A stretch of DNA of 64,000 nucleotides from Acidobacteriota bacterium (GTDB taxonomy: Bacteria > Acidobacteriota > Thermoanaerobaculia > Thermoanaerobaculales > Sulfomarinibacteraceae), in NCBI GenBank assembly GCA_022340665.1, contig JAJDNM010000090.1, positions 1-64,000 on the forward strand. The letters are read 5' to 3'. Below the pieces are notes generated by a model that was not told the origin of the DNA, did no database searches, and worked only from the letters and a program-made list of their open reading frames with translations. Shown piece by piece: positions 39,502-48,557 of this stretch; within the stretch, counting starts at the first letter, position 1, and every line of letters starts with the position of its first letter. Both the position numbers and the translations under genes were made by a program.

Positions 39502-40608
39502 ATGCTGGAAGTCGTTCACATCGACACCTCCAGAAGCTGGCGGGGCGGTCAGCTCCAGGTCTTCCTCCTACATCGGGAGCTTCTCCGCGTGGGCGTCGCG
39601 AGTCGACTCTTCGCGCGTTCCGGGGGTGCCCTGCATCGTCGCTGTGAAACGGCCGGTCTGCCGGTCGAACCGATCCCGCTCCTGAATGCCTGGTTCCCGT
39701 CTGGCGCCGCCGCGGCCGCCCTCAAGACTCGCACCGCGGATATCGTCCACGCCCATGATTCGCACGCCCTGAGTCTGGCTGCATTGGCGCGATTGGTGCA
39801 CGCGCATCTCAAGGTCGTCTGTCACCGCCGCGTTGCATACCCCCTGCACGGTGTTTCCGGCCAGCGATGGAAATACCGTTGCGTCGATCGGTGGATCGCT
39901 GTCAGCTCCGAAATCGGCGGAATGCTGCGCCGCGCAGGCGTGGAGGACTGCCACATCGTGCCGTCGGCAGTCGATCTCGATGATCTGCGGAACAGCGAGT
40001 CCGCCGAGGCCAAGGCGTTCGTCAAGGCGAAATTCGCAATCGAACCAGAGGCGCCGGTTGTCGGATTGGTCGGTGCACTGGTGCGTCAGAAAGGACAGCG
40101 AACACTGATCGACGCGACGCCGAGAATTCTCGCCTCCACGCCCAACGCAATCGTTCTCTTCGTTGGTGAGGGCCGGGCACGGCGCCGCCTCGAGCACAAG
40201 GTGCGAAGGGCCGGGTTGGAGCTGTCGGTCCGATTCACGGGTTTTCAGAGTGATGTTCCAGCCCTGATGCAGGCATGCACGGTTCTCGTCGCACCGAGTG
40301 TTGACGGGGAAGGGTCGAGTGCGGTCATCAAGGAAGCCATGGCCCTCGGAACGCCGGTTGTCGCGTCCGATCTTCCGGGCAACTCGGAGGTGCTCGGTAA
40401 TGCCGGGCTGTCCGTCGGGGCGACGGATGTCGAAGCCCTGGCGGAGGCGGTGGTGAGCTTGCTACGAGATCCGCGCGCACGGCGCGAACTCCGAGAGCTC
40501 GGACGTCAGCGCGTTGCCAGGTGGACTCCTGGAGCGATGACAGCTGGAGTCCTTTCCGCGTACGAGGGTGTGATCCGCCGGGCGGGGACCGCGCTGGAGC
40601 CCGCGTGA
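39502..40608 (+). CDS. Glycosyltransferase family 4
   Basis: 368 residues, GT-B fold. N-terminal domain opens MLEVVHIDTSRSWRGGQLQVFLL; the segment IVHAHDSHALSLAALARL and VCHRRVAY line the acceptor site. The donor site in the second domain is PVVGLVGALVRQKGQRTLIDA and VLVAPSVDGEGSSAVIKEAMALGTPVVAS. A glycosyl transfer to a lipid or glycan on the cytoplasmic face is likely. It overlaps the next gene by GTGA (4 bases), so the two form a translationally coupled pair. Confidence 0.9.
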   Translation: MLEVVHIDTSRSWRGGQLQVFLLHRELLRVGVASRLFARSGGALHRRCETAGLPVEPIPLLNAWFPSGAAAAALKTRTADIVHAHDSHALSLAALARLVHAHLKVVCHRRVAYPLHGVSGQRWKYRCVDRWIAVSSEIGGMLRRAGVEDCHIVPSAVDLDDLRNSESAEAKAFVKAKFAIEPEAPVVGLVGALVRQKGQRTLIDATPRILASTPNAIVLFVGEGRARRRLEHKVRRAGLELSVRFTGFQSDVPALMQACTVLVAPSVDGEGSSAVIKEAMALGTPVVASDLPGNSEVLGNAGLSVGATDVEALAEAVVSLLRDPRARRELRELGRQRVARWTPGAMTAGVLSAYEGVIRRAGTALEPA

Positions 40609-41390
40609 GCTCTTTGCCACCACTGACGGGAGTGGTGATCACACGGAACGCCGAAGAGTATCTCGACAGGGTGCTGGCCGCCCTCCATTGCTGCGGCGAA
40701 ATCCTCGTTCTGGACTCCGGTTCGACTGATGGCACTCGCCAGATCGCGGATAATCACGGTGCGAGCTGGTTCGAACGGCCGTTCAATGGGTACGGGTCGC
40801 AGAAGCGACACGCAGTGGTTCGGGCCGCCCACGACTGGATTCTGTCTGTCGATGCCGACGAAGTGCTCGATCACGAGGCCGCTTCGGCCATTGAGACCAT
40901 CGACTGGTGCGATCAGGATCCGTCGGTGTGTTGGCGGATCAGGCGGCGGCCCTTTATCGGGCGGCGGGAGATCCGCCACGGCCACTGGAATCCGGATTGG
41001 GTGGTACGACTGTTTCACCGAGGGCACCACGACTTTTCGGCTGCAGCGGTTCACGAGACGGTGTCGCCAAAAGGGACTGTGAGGACCCTTCCAGGGAGCC
41101 TGCACCACTACAGCTACCGGGACCTCGGTGAGGTTATTCGCATGGACTACCACCGAATCAAGGCCAGGCGTTATCGCGACGAGGGCCGCCGTTCTTCGGG
41201 TCCGGTTCTTGCCGCGCGCGCCTCCTGGGCGTTTGCGTACTCGTACCTCATCCGCCGCGGCTTTCGAGATGGACCGGCAGGTGTAGTCATTGCCCTTGCC
41301 GGAGCGGTCAATTCAGTCATGGGGCTTGCGATCGCCACCGAGGGCGGTGACGAAAAAGGGAAAACGGGAAAAGAAGAAAAGGAGAGGTAA
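40605..41390 (+). CDS. Family 2 glycosyltransferase (WaaE/KdtX-like)
   Basis: 261 residues. Opens with LPPLTGVVITRNAEEYLDRVL and has the ILVLDSGSTDGTRQIADNHGA and WILSVDADEVLD (DxD) motifs, then GHWNPDWVVRLFHRG, which is typical of the WaaE/KdtX subgroup that adds sugars to lipopolysaccharide core. The GTG at 40605 overlaps the upstream stop. The last 15 or so residues (DEKGKTGKEEKER) are encoded by the purine-rich array P2, so the native C-terminus has probably been extended by repeat invasion. Confidence 0.87.
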   Translation: MSSLPPLTGVVITRNAEEYLDRVLAALHCCGEILVLDSGSTDGTRQIADNHGASWFERPFNGYGSQKRHAVVRAAHDWILSVDADEVLDHEAASAIETIDWCDQDPSVCWRIRRRPFIGRREIRHGHWNPDWVVRLFHRGHHDFSAAAVHETVSPKGTVRTLPGSLHHYSYRDLGEVIRMDYHRIKARRYRDEGRRSSGPVLAARASWAFAYSYLIRRGFRDGPAGVVIALAGAVNSVMGLAIATEGGDEKGKTGKEEKER

Positions 41391-41391
41391 A
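41349..41391. repeat. Purine-rich heptad-like array P2
   Basis: Units such as AAAAGGG, AAAACGGG, AAAAGAAG with 7-8-bp spacing. It codes for the last residues of the upstream glycosyltransferase and is similar to the left arm of P1 near 37080. Confidence 0.6.
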
Positions 41392-41482
41392 TGGACCGCC
41401 CCCTCTGCTCCTCTGCGCTCTCGAGTGATCGCGTCTCAGTCCCCGCTTTGTTATGCTGGGGCACTTCTTGAGGAGGCGAAAG

Positions 41483-42661
41483 ATGGGCGAGAAAAAGGGC
41501 TCCGGCATTGGAATCATCGGCTACGACACCTACGAGTTCGTGGTTGCAGACCTGGAACGAAGCCGGCGGTTCTACAGCGAAATGATAGATGTGCCCGAGA
41601 TTGCCAGCCTCGATGAGCATGAGGCGGCGCTCCGGGGCGAGGACGCCGTGATGTTTGCTGCCGGCAAGGCACAATGTGTCTGTGTCACGCCGCGAGAGAG
41701 GGACTCGGCGTCCGATCGCTGGCTCAATCGGCACCCCGATGGCGTCAGAGTTGTCGGCTTCAGAGTGCGAAACGTCAACGCGACGAGGGCGATCCTCGCC
41801 GAGCGGAACGCAACCTTCGTATCTGATGTGATTGACGCGACCGACGGGGAGGATCGACCGTATCGCTTCTTCGACATCGCCACCCCGTTGGGGGACGTCC
41901 GTTTCCGGTTCGTTGAACGCGCGTCGGACGCACTTCCACCCGGCTTTTCTCTGAACAGCACTGCTTCGGAGCAGAACTCGAACGGCTTTCAGGTCATCGA
42001 TCACATCACGTCCAACTTCCTGACCCTCGAGCCTCACGTGACCTGGCTTCGAGATGTGATGGGTTTCGAAGAATACTGGCGAGTTCACTTCCACACCGCG
42101 GACATCAACCCCGACACAGGGGGGTCGGGACTCGCGTCCACCGTCATGTGGGATCCTGAGTCTGGCATCAAGCTCGCCAACAACGAACCGGTGACGCCTT
42201 GTTACGAAGCGAGCCAGATCTACACCTTTGTCGAGGCCAACCAGGGTCCCGGGGTACAGCACGTCGCGTTCCACGTGCCGGCCATCTCGACCGCGGTCGA
42301 TCAGCTGAGGAGCGCTGGCATCCAGTTTCTCGACACCCCGGGAACCTACTACGACATGCTTCCCGAGCGTCTGGTTCGCCAAAAGGTGCACAACTTCGAC
42401 CATGACGTGGATGAACTGAGGCGCCTCGGTCTCCTGGCGGACGGTAGCGACGACCGGTACCTTCTTCAGATCTTTATGGTCGAGGGTGGATTGCTCTACG
42501 ATGATTACATCGCAGGTCCTTTCTTCTACGAGGTGATTCAGCGGTTCGGTGCTCGGGGTTTCGGCGAGGGGAATTTTCGCGCGCTCTTCGAATCGATCGA
42601 GCGCGACCAGGTCGAACGTGAAGCGGCTCAGAAACAGCTCGATGCGGGAGCAGGATCATGA
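41483..42661 (+). CDS. hpd: 4-hydroxyphenylpyruvate dioxygenase
   Basis: Fe(II)-dependent enzyme converting 4-hydroxyphenylpyruvate to homogentisate in tyrosine breakdown, 392 residues. Vicinal-oxygen-chelate fold in two halves: YDTYEFVVADLERSRRFYSEMIDVPE and FQVIDHITSNFLTLEPHVTWLRDVMGFEE. Metal ligands fit His in VIDHITSN, His in GVQHVAFHVP and Glu in FYEVIQRFG near the end. AGGAGG precedes the ATG at 41483. The next gene (homogentisate dioxygenase) continues the pathway; a repeat array lies between them. Confidence 0.95.
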   Translation: MGEKKGSGIGIIGYDTYEFVVADLERSRRFYSEMIDVPEIASLDEHEAALRGEDAVMFAAGKAQCVCVTPRERDSASDRWLNRHPDGVRVVGFRVRNVNATRAILAERNATFVSDVIDATDGEDRPYRFFDIATPLGDVRFRFVERASDALPPGFSLNSTASEQNSNGFQVIDHITSNFLTLEPHVTWLRDVMGFEEYWRVHFHTADINPDTGGSGLASTVMWDPESGIKLANNEPVTPCYEASQIYTFVEANQGPGVQHVAFHVPAISTAVDQLRSAGIQFLDTPGTYYDMLPERLVRQKVHNFDHDVDELRRLGLLADGSDDRYLLQIFMVEGGLLYDDYIAGPFFYEVIQRFGARGFGEGNFRALFESIERDQVEREAAQKQLDAGAGS

Positions 42662-42664
42662 AGA

Positions 42665-42755
42665 CGGAATTTCGGATTTCGAATTTCGGATTTCGGATTT
42701 GGGGCCCAACCGCCCGTCACCCGGGCGGGGAGGGTGGTGAAAATCCAAAATCGGG
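42665..42755. repeat. Heptad array E2 (CGGATTT type)
   Basis: Tandem CGGATTT/CGAATTT units (42665-42700), then a GC hairpin CCGCCCG-TCAC-CGGGCGG-like core, then AAAATCC/AAAATCGG (42738-42755), which is inverse to the first array. It lies in the gap between two genes of one pathway. Related arrays are at 11708 and 43939. Confidence 0.8.
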
Positions 42756-42770
42756 AAGTGGTGATAACAA

Positions 42771-43931
42771 ATGATCCACAGGCTCACACGTGGCGATGTC
42801 CCGAGGAAGCCTCACACCGTGTTCGAGGTCGAAGGCAAGCTCACCTACGAACACTGTTTCACCCGTGCCGGGTTCGAATCGATCTACACGATGCTCTGGC
42901 ACCGGAGCCCCCCACACTGGGTGGAGACGGAGGAAGACCTCGGACGTCATCCAGGCTGGGCCGAGGGTATCCGCACCGGACCCTTGCGCCGAAGTCACTA
43001 CCTGGGCGAGAAGGGCGGCGGGGGCGGAAGCCCGCTGCTCTCACGCCAGCTCTTTTTTTCGAATTCCGACATCGGCGTGTGGTTGAGTCGGCCGACGGAA
43101 AGCGAGCCGACTCTGGTCGCCAATGCCGACGGAGATGAACTGACCTTCGTGCATCGTGGCTCCGGTCGGATCGAGTGCGCGCTCGGCGTGGTGCCTTTTA
43201 CGGAGAAGGACTACGTCTACGTGCCGCACGGCCTGCCGCACCGTTGGCTGCTTGACGGGGCGGCGACACTCCTGACAATCGAGGCGCGCTCACCCTTGCG
43301 CGTGCCCACGCAGTATCGGGCGCCGGAGGGGCAGCTTTCGATGTATGCGCCGTTCACCCACCACGACTTCGTAGAGCCCGAATGGCCGGACGGGGGTATG
43401 GAGAAGCGCGAGGCCCCGCGCAGGCTCATTGTCCAGAACGGTGGCGTGCTGACTGCCTTCGAGATGTCCCATCATCCGTTCGACGTCGTTGGGTGGGACG
43501 GGCAGGTCTGGCCATTTGCCTTTCCTATTCTCGCCTTCCAACCCAAGACAGGAGCCATCCACCTGCCACCGACGGTCCACACCACATTTGCTGGCAACGG
43601 GTACGTCGTCTGCTCGTTCGTACCGCGGGTGGTGGATTTTGCGGAGGGTGCGATCCCGTGTCCCTACCCCCACTCCTCGCCGGATTGCGATGAGGTCATA
43701 TTCTACGTCGATGGAAACTTTACCTCGCGAAAAGGAGTGGGACCTGCGTCGCTGACTCTGCATCCGCGAGGCCTTCCGCACGGCCCACATCCAGGCACCT
43801 ACGAGGCTTCGATCGGAAGGGAGCGCACCGATGAGCTGGCGGTCATGATCGACACATTCAAGCCCCTGTTGCCGACACCGTTCGCAGATGCGGTGGAGGA
43901 CATCAATTACAACCAGAGTTGGGTGAGGTGA
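42771..43931 (+). CDS. hmgA: Homogentisate 1,2-dioxygenase
   Basis: Opens the ring of homogentisate to maleylacetoacetate, 386 residues, the short bacterial form of the family. Key parts: VEGKLTYEHCFTRAGFESIYTMLWH and YVYVPHGLPHRWLLDGAATLLTIEARSPLRVP in the cupin N-half; PYPHSSPDCDEVIFYVDGNF holds metal-binding His and Glu and LTLHPRGLPHGPHPG gives the distal His. Follows hpd (110 bases away) on the same strand. Maleylacetoacetate isomerase and fumarylacetoacetase genes are not in this window. Confidence 0.94.
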   Translation: MIHRLTRGDVPRKPHTVFEVEGKLTYEHCFTRAGFESIYTMLWHRSPPHWVETEEDLGRHPGWAEGIRTGPLRRSHYLGEKGGGGGSPLLSRQLFFSNSDIGVWLSRPTESEPTLVANADGDELTFVHRGSGRIECALGVVPFTEKDYVYVPHGLPHRWLLDGAATLLTIEARSPLRVPTQYRAPEGQLSMYAPFTHHDFVEPEWPDGGMEKREAPRRLIVQNGGVLTAFEMSHHPFDVVGWDGQVWPFAFPILAFQPKTGAIHLPPTVHTTFAGNGYVVCSFVPRVVDFAEGAIPCPYPHSSPDCDEVIFYVDGNFTSRKGVGPASLTLHPRGLPHGPHPGTYEASIGRERTDELAVMIDTFKPLLPTPFADAVEDINYNQSWVR

Positions 43932-43938
43932 CGTCGCC

Positions 43939-43990
43939 GAATTCTGATTTCGGATTGCGAATTTCGAATTTCGGATTTTCGAACTCGGAA
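43939..43990. repeat. Heptad array E3 (CGGATTT type)
   Basis: CGAATTC, TGATTTC, GGATTGC, GAATTTC-like units with 7-bp period at 43939-43990, directly after the homogentisate dioxygenase stop. Related to E2. Confidence 0.75.
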
Positions 43991-44025
43991 CTGAAATCGA
44001 TCAAACGAGCGGGCGTGGCCTCCGG

Positions 44026-44541
44026 ATGATCTCGATACGGCGTGAAGAACCGGGGGATTTCGAGGCGGTTCATGACCTCAATCTGGCGGCATTCGAGGGC
44101 GGTCCCGAAGCGGCGTTGGTCGACTCCTTGAGAGCCTCCTGCCCGGACTACCTTTCTCTGGTGGCCGAAGACGAGGGACGAGTCGTCGGCCACATCCTCT
44201 TCACACCGGTCGTCATTCAGAGCGGGGAGGGCGATGTCGAGGGGGTGGGTCTGGCGCCAATGGCCGTCCTGCCCGACCTCCAGGGAAACGGCATCGGCTC
44301 GGATCTCGTGAATCATGGTCTCGAGATGCTCCGTTCTCGATCATGTCCCTTCGTGATTGTCCTCGGACATCCGGACTATTACCCGCGTTTCGGTTTCGAG
44401 AGAGCGTCGCGGTACGACCTCACCAGTCAATGGGAAGGCGTCCCGGATGAAGCCTTCATGATCCTCGTACTCCAGCCGGGCGTACTGCCCGCCGCCGGCG
44501 GTGTGGCGAGGTATCGAGGCGAGTTCGATGCGGTCATGTGA
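44026..44541 (+). CDS. GNAT N-acetyltransferase
   Basis: 171 residues. Classical GNAT: SIRREEPGDFEAVHDLNLAAF, acetyl-CoA loop VLPDLQGNGIGSDLVNHGL (Q/R-x-x-G-x-G/A) near residue 88, and VLGHPDYYPRFGFERA. The layout (PMAVLPDLQGNGIG, HPDYYPRFGF) is that of YhbS-type acetyltransferases. Substrate unknown. The preceding repeat E3 sits about 35 bases upstream. Confidence 0.88.
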   Translation: MISIRREEPGDFEAVHDLNLAAFEGGPEAALVDSLRASCPDYLSLVAEDEGRVVGHILFTPVVIQSGEGDVEGVGLAPMAVLPDLQGNGIGSDLVNHGLEMLRSRSCPFVIVLGHPDYYPRFGFERASRYDLTSQWEGVPDEAFMILVLQPGVLPAAGGVARYRGEFDAVM

Positions 44542-44602
44542 TGGAACCTTTTTCCGGCGGCACGGTCTCAAAGCTTGAAAGAGATCATGCGGAGGCCGCG
44601 AC

Positions 44603-45055
44603 GTGAAAAGCGAGATCCGAATTCTGTTCCTGGTGTTCGTAACGCTCATCCACTCCCTTTCGGCCGAAGCCGGTACACGGGATCTATCATCTGCCCTTGC
44701 GACGGACGACGCCGAGGTCGTCCACGTCGACCTCTACCCTCGGGATTCTCATCCCGGATTCGAAACCGACATCGATGGCGATGACCCGCGGTTGGAATCA
44801 CTGGTGGCGGTCATCATAGGGGCCGAGCCGGGATGCGGCCACAAGTGCCCCAATCGAGGGATGGTGCGATTCCGGATGGTTGGAGGTCGGGTGATTTCTG
44901 TCGGTCTCCTGCCAAGCCACGAGGAAGATGTTTTCGGGTTGCGTCTATACGATGGGGACCGCCTGCAGGGTGTCCTCTGCGTTCAGCGAGCGACGTTGGT
45001 GGCTGCCTTTGAACGCCTTGCTGTGCCGGTGGATGGACCAGCTTTTCGGGATTGA
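44603..45055 (+). CDS. Secreted hypothetical protein
   Basis: 150 residues. A signal peptide is plain: IRILFLVFVTLIHSLSAEAG with cleavage near residue 23. The mature part has three Cys (ACGHKC-like pair EPGCGHKCPNRG and LCVQRA), so a disulfide is likely. No family recognised. GTG start, with GGAGG upstream. Same strand as, but separate from, the PDZ-SpoIIE gene. Confidence 0.65.
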   Translation: MKSEIRILFLVFVTLIHSLSAEAGTRDLSSALATDDAEVVHVDLYPRDSHPGFETDIDGDDPRLESLVAVIIGAEPGCGHKCPNRGMVRFRMVGGRVISVGLLPSHEEDVFGLRLYDGDRLQGVLCVQRATLVAAFERLAVPVDGPAFRD

Positions 45056-45096
45056 GGCACAACTGAAATCAAACTGAGACAGTAGCTGTAGGCATA

Positions 45097-45108
45097 TCAC
45101 AGATGTGA
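45097..45108. promoter_or_regulatory. Possible dyad operator
   Basis: TCACAGATGTGA is a perfect 12-bp palindrome 64 bases before the start at 45173. Such dyads are often regulator sites, but the half-sites are in the reverse arrangement of the CRP consensus. Confidence 0.25.
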
Positions 45109-45172
45109 GAATGTTGAAAAAATTGAGACGTCGTCGCGAACAAGATTGCCTCTGCGAGCGTATGATGTTGTG

Positions 45173-47713
45173 ATGCAGCGATCGCAACGGCGTCTGACCT
45201 TGACGTTGGCGCCAGGGATTCTCGCCTTCCTCATCGCCGCTCTGTCGGTTGCGGACATGTTCCTTCCGCACCCGTATGACGGCGTCATCCTGGAGGCGGA
45301 TGTCCCCGGTGCGCGGGTGGTGAGGGCAGTGGTGCCCGGATCGGGCGCTGACCGCGCGGGGATACGTCCCGCCGACGTGATAGTTGGCATCGACCGAAAC
45401 TTTCTCGACTCGGATATCCACGCTCAGGAGATCCTCAACGAACACGAAATCGGCGATACGGTTTCGTACCTCGTTCGATCGGGGGGGAGCATTTTTGAGG
45501 TCGATGTCGAGCTTGGCCGTCGCCGAATCGGTGATACGAGCTACCTCTACGCCGCCCTGCTCGGTTTTCTCTTCTTCGGCATCGGCACGTTTGTCGTCCT
45601 TCGGCAACCCCGGATGCCGGCGGCGCGGGTCTTTTTCACGATGTGCGCCCTCTTCATGCTATTCCTGGTGTGCCGCCTGCGTCCGGCCTCCTACTCGTGG
45701 GTTGATGATTTCGTCATCACGGCCGGCACCATGGCCCTGCTGTTTCTGCCGGCGGCATTTCTTCATTTCTTCCTGATCTTCCCCCGTCCGATCTGGGAGT
45801 GGAGACGAGATCCGATCGCGGACTTCCTCGGAAAGATCTACCGGATCAGCAGCCGGATGCTGCCGCTCTATCTGGTGCCGCCGCTGGTCTACCTGGGGAC
45901 AGTTCTGTGGGCCAGATTCACGGGCAACTCGCTGGCTTTGATCAGCGGTGCGCCGATGACCAACTGGTGGGTGATGGTTGGCTACATGATTCTGGGCCTT
46001 GGTGCGCTCTACCTTTCGGCGAGACATCTGCCGGACGCAGCCCAGCGTCGGGGCGCCGGTCTGGTCTTCCTCGGAACCCTCTTCGGGGTCGCGCCGTTCA
46101 TCGTGCTGGCGGTAGGGTTCCCAACGCTTTTGAACACTGAGCGTTATCTCTTCTACGGTGTCGTTCCCTTGATCCTGGTGCCGATTACCTTCGCCTACGC
46201 CATCATCCGATTCGGTTTCCTCGACATCAGGGTGATACTGCGAAAAAGTCTGCTCTACACCGTGACCACCGCCATGGTGACTGCGGTCTACGCCCTCGGG
46301 ATCGCCTCATTCAATCTCATTTTCAGCGGTACAAAGCTCGCAGCGTCCCCATATTTTCCGGTCATCTTTGCCCTCGCGATCGTGCTGCTCTTCGAACCGC
46401 TCCGGCAACGACTCCAAGGTCCGGTGGATCGGTTCTTCTTCGCAGAGAGGCTGCGGCTGCAACGGGCGATGGTCGAGATGGGGGAAGCGTTCACCCGGGA
46501 GGTGGAGATCGGCCCGGTCGTGACCCAGCTCGTTGATCGGCTCCCGGAGCTCCTGCGCCTGCACTTCTCGGCCCTCTATTTGGTATCAGAGGGGAAGCTG
46601 GTTCGCCAGGCGGGACCGGAAACCCTGCCGGAGGAGCTGCCGATCATCGGTATTCTCCACGACCAGCTCAAACGCCAGGGATCATTGGTGAGGGTCGATG
46701 AACTCGCACCCCTTCGCCTTCTCTCGCCCGAGGTCGAGGATCTTGCGTCGAGCCTCGGTGCCTCCGGAGTAGAGCTGACCGGGTTGCTGGCAACCACCCG
46801 CAGATCGGTGGGAGTGATTCTGCTCGCCGGAAAAACCGGGCAAACGGCGTTCGAAAACGAGGAGTTGCAGCTGCTGCGGGGTCTGCTCAATCAGGCCTCG
46901 ATCGCTCTCGAGACCAGCATTCTGCTCGACGAGCGTACGCGCCGTGCAGAGCTCGAAAGGGAACTCAAGATTGCCGCATCTATCCAGGAATCATTGTTGC
47001 CGGACAAACTCCGCACGGCCGACGGCTGGCAACTGGCGGCGGTATGCCGCCCGGCGCAGGAAGTGGGTGGCGATTTTTTCACCGAGCTGCCGGGGCGGAT
47101 CGACGAAGAGCATGTAGTCGTCTACGGTGACGTCTCGGGGAAATCGATCTCGGGAGCACTGATGATGATGGCTGCTCACGAGGTGTTAAACTCCGTGGCG
47201 CTCGCGAATCCCGAGCCCGAAAAGCTCCTACGCCTGGCCAACGAACGACTCTACATTCTTCGCGGCGCGAGAGAACGGACCGAAATCCGAGGCGGGAGCT
47301 TCGTTGCTCTCGGATATCTCGGATTCCGTCCCGGTACGGGCAGCTTCTCCTACACCCTGGCGGGGCAACCGCCTCCAATCGTGCGTCGGAGATCCGGAAA
47401 GGTCGAGTGTCTCGTCATGCCGAAACATCGGGTACCGCTGGGAGCTCTGAGAATTGGCGGCCACCAGATACTGGAGGGCAGGCTGGACCCGGGAGATCTG
47501 ATTGTTGCCTATTCGGACGGTCTGGTCGAAGCTCAATCGCCGCAGGGAGAGTTCTTCGGTGAAGACCGCCTGTTACGGGTTGTTGCGGAGTCGCCCTCGG
47601 ATCCGGATCGAGCGATCAGCTACCTGCTGGAAGAGGTCGAGGCCTTCACCGATGGGCACACACCTTACGACGACGTCACGCTGCTCGCCGCCTCCTGGCA
47701 ACCCGAAAACTGA
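45173..47713 (+). CDS. PDZ-membrane-GAF-SpoIIE phosphatase
   Basis: 846 residues, a stress-regulator phosphatase. Order: N-terminal helix, a periplasmic PDZ domain (VVRAVVPGSGADRAGIRPADVIVGID, about residues 45-110), seven or so helices, a GAF-like domain (about 440-590), and at the C-terminus a SpoIIE/RsbU phosphatase with IAASIQESLLPDKL, EVGGDFFTELPG, GDVSGKSISGALMMMAAHE and YSDGLVEAQSPQGEFFGEDRL. It should dephosphorylate an anti-sigma antagonist in response to a periplasmic signal. No STAS partner gene is adjacent in this window (a STAS-like gene lies far away at 2969). Confidence 0.9.
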   Translation: MQRSQRRLTLTLAPGILAFLIAALSVADMFLPHPYDGVILEADVPGARVVRAVVPGSGADRAGIRPADVIVGIDRNFLDSDIHAQEILNEHEIGDTVSYLVRSGGSIFEVDVELGRRRIGDTSYLYAALLGFLFFGIGTFVVLRQPRMPAARVFFTMCALFMLFLVCRLRPASYSWVDDFVITAGTMALLFLPAAFLHFFLIFPRPIWEWRRDPIADFLGKIYRISSRMLPLYLVPPLVYLGTVLWARFTGNSLALISGAPMTNWWVMVGYMILGLGALYLSARHLPDAAQRRGAGLVFLGTLFGVAPFIVLAVGFPTLLNTERYLFYGVVPLILVPITFAYAIIRFGFLDIRVILRKSLLYTVTTAMVTAVYALGIASFNLIFSGTKLAASPYFPVIFALAIVLLFEPLRQRLQGPVDRFFFAERLRLQRAMVEMGEAFTREVEIGPVVTQLVDRLPELLRLHFSALYLVSEGKLVRQAGPETLPEELPIIGILHDQLKRQGSLVRVDELAPLRLLSPEVEDLASSLGASGVELTGLLATTRRSVGVILLAGKTGQTAFENEELQLLRGLLNQASIALETSILLDERTRRAELERELKIAASIQESLLPDKLRTADGWQLAAVCRPAQEVGGDFFTELPGRIDEEHVVVYGDVSGKSISGALMMMAAHEVLNSVALANPEPEKLLRLANERLYILRGARERTEIRGGSFVALGYLGFRPGTGSFSYTLAGQPPPIVRRRSGKVECLVMPKHRVPLGALRIGGHQILEGRLDPGDLIVAYSDGLVEAQSPQGEFFGEDRLLRVVAESPSDPDRAISYLLEEVEAFTDGHTPYDDVTLLAASWQPEN

Positions 47714-47717
47714 ATAA

Positions 47718-47734
47718 CGGGGGCTAGCGCCCCG
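47718..47734. terminator. Short hairpin between convergent genes
   Basis: CGGGG and CCCCG pair around a 7-base GC-rich loop; it overlaps the stop codon of the minus-strand gene. No T tract, so termination is uncertain. Confidence 0.3.
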
Positions 47735-48455
47735 CCTGCATCTGCTGCATGAAATCGAAGGGCTTTTCGGTGTAACCGGCAGGCGGATCATAGGTGCCGG
47801 AGGGCGCATCGACGGTTTCAATGGAAATCGTCTTTTCCGCAGTGCCGACGTCGTTACCCATCATGGTCATGACAGAGGTCTGTTCGACGACGAGGCCGTC
47901 GATCTTGCGCATCTGGTTGACCGCATCGGCCATCCCGGGCTGCAGGCTATTGAGGTGAGAGTACATCGAGTAGTACTGCTCCGCGTCATAACCGTCGACC
48001 TTGGCAACCCACAACGTGGACTTCATGGTGAACATCTGCGACGACATGGTCATGTCGAAACGCGTCGTGTTCCACTCGCCAATCTTCTGGTGTTCGTCGG
48101 TCGGAGTTACCGTCACCTCGAACTGCATCATTGCCAGCATCGGCTGCATCTCGGGCGGAACCAAGGTCGAGAGGTCGATCGGAAGATCGAGTACGTGATA
48201 CGTCTGGGTGTCGTGATCAATCACGTACAGCTTCATAGTGTCAAGCCGAACGATGGTTGCGCGTTCGCCCTGATCCATGTGCATCCGGTCGCTACCGATC
48301 CAGGTCGTCTGTTCCCTGTCCTCGGGCGGCTGGGTCTGGCCCATTATGGTGAATCCGTCCTGGTGGGTCTGTTTCACGATCTTCATGTCGGCGACCGCGA
48401 TTCCTGTGGTCAGAAGGGCCGCGACGGTGATGACGAGGATTCTGCGAATGAGCAT
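47724..48455 (-). CDS. Secreted DUF4412-like protein
   Basis: 243 residues with signal peptide (LVITVAALLTTGIAVA, cleavage near ADM). The segment TTWIGSDRMHMDQGERATIVRLDTMKLYVIDHDTQTYHVLDLP has the pattern of the DUF4412 family of periplasmic lipid-binding-like proteins, Met-rich near the middle. Role unknown. GGAGG precedes the start at 48455. The 20-bp signature (copy D) lies upstream. Confidence 0.7.
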   Translation of the reverse strand: MLIRRILVITVAALLTTGIAVADMKIVKQTHQDGFTIMGQTQPPEDREQTTWIGSDRMHMDQGERATIVRLDTMKLYVIDHDTQTYHVLDLPIDLSTLVPPEMQPMLAMMQFEVTVTPTDEHQKIGEWNTTRFDMTMSSQMFTMKSTLWVAKVDGYDAEQYYSMYSHLNSLQPGMADAVNQMRKIDGLVVEQTSVMTMMGNDVGTAEKTISIETVDAPSGTYDPPAGYTEKPFDFMQQMQAGR

Positions 48456-48492
48456 CAGGGCCTCCAATTCACTCTGCACGTTGACCGGGGAT

Positions 48493-48515
48493 TTTAGCCC
48501 GCATTATTCATGAAG
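48493..48515 (-). promoter_or_regulatory. 20-bp signature, copy D (inverted)
   Basis: On the minus strand CTTCATGAATAATGCGGGCTA, ending 38 bases before the start at 48455. Faces copy A at 49226 across the FMN reductase gene; the two pair as inverted repeats with 21 of 24 bases matching. Confidence 0.75.
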
Positions 48516-48557
48516 TCACTACTGCGAGCCGGCCTGGGCTCCGGATCCGGTCCAGAA

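Noticed and set aside
45097-45108. CRP binding site
   Set aside because: The dyad TCACAGATGTGA is in the opposite half-site order to CRP and has too short a spacer.
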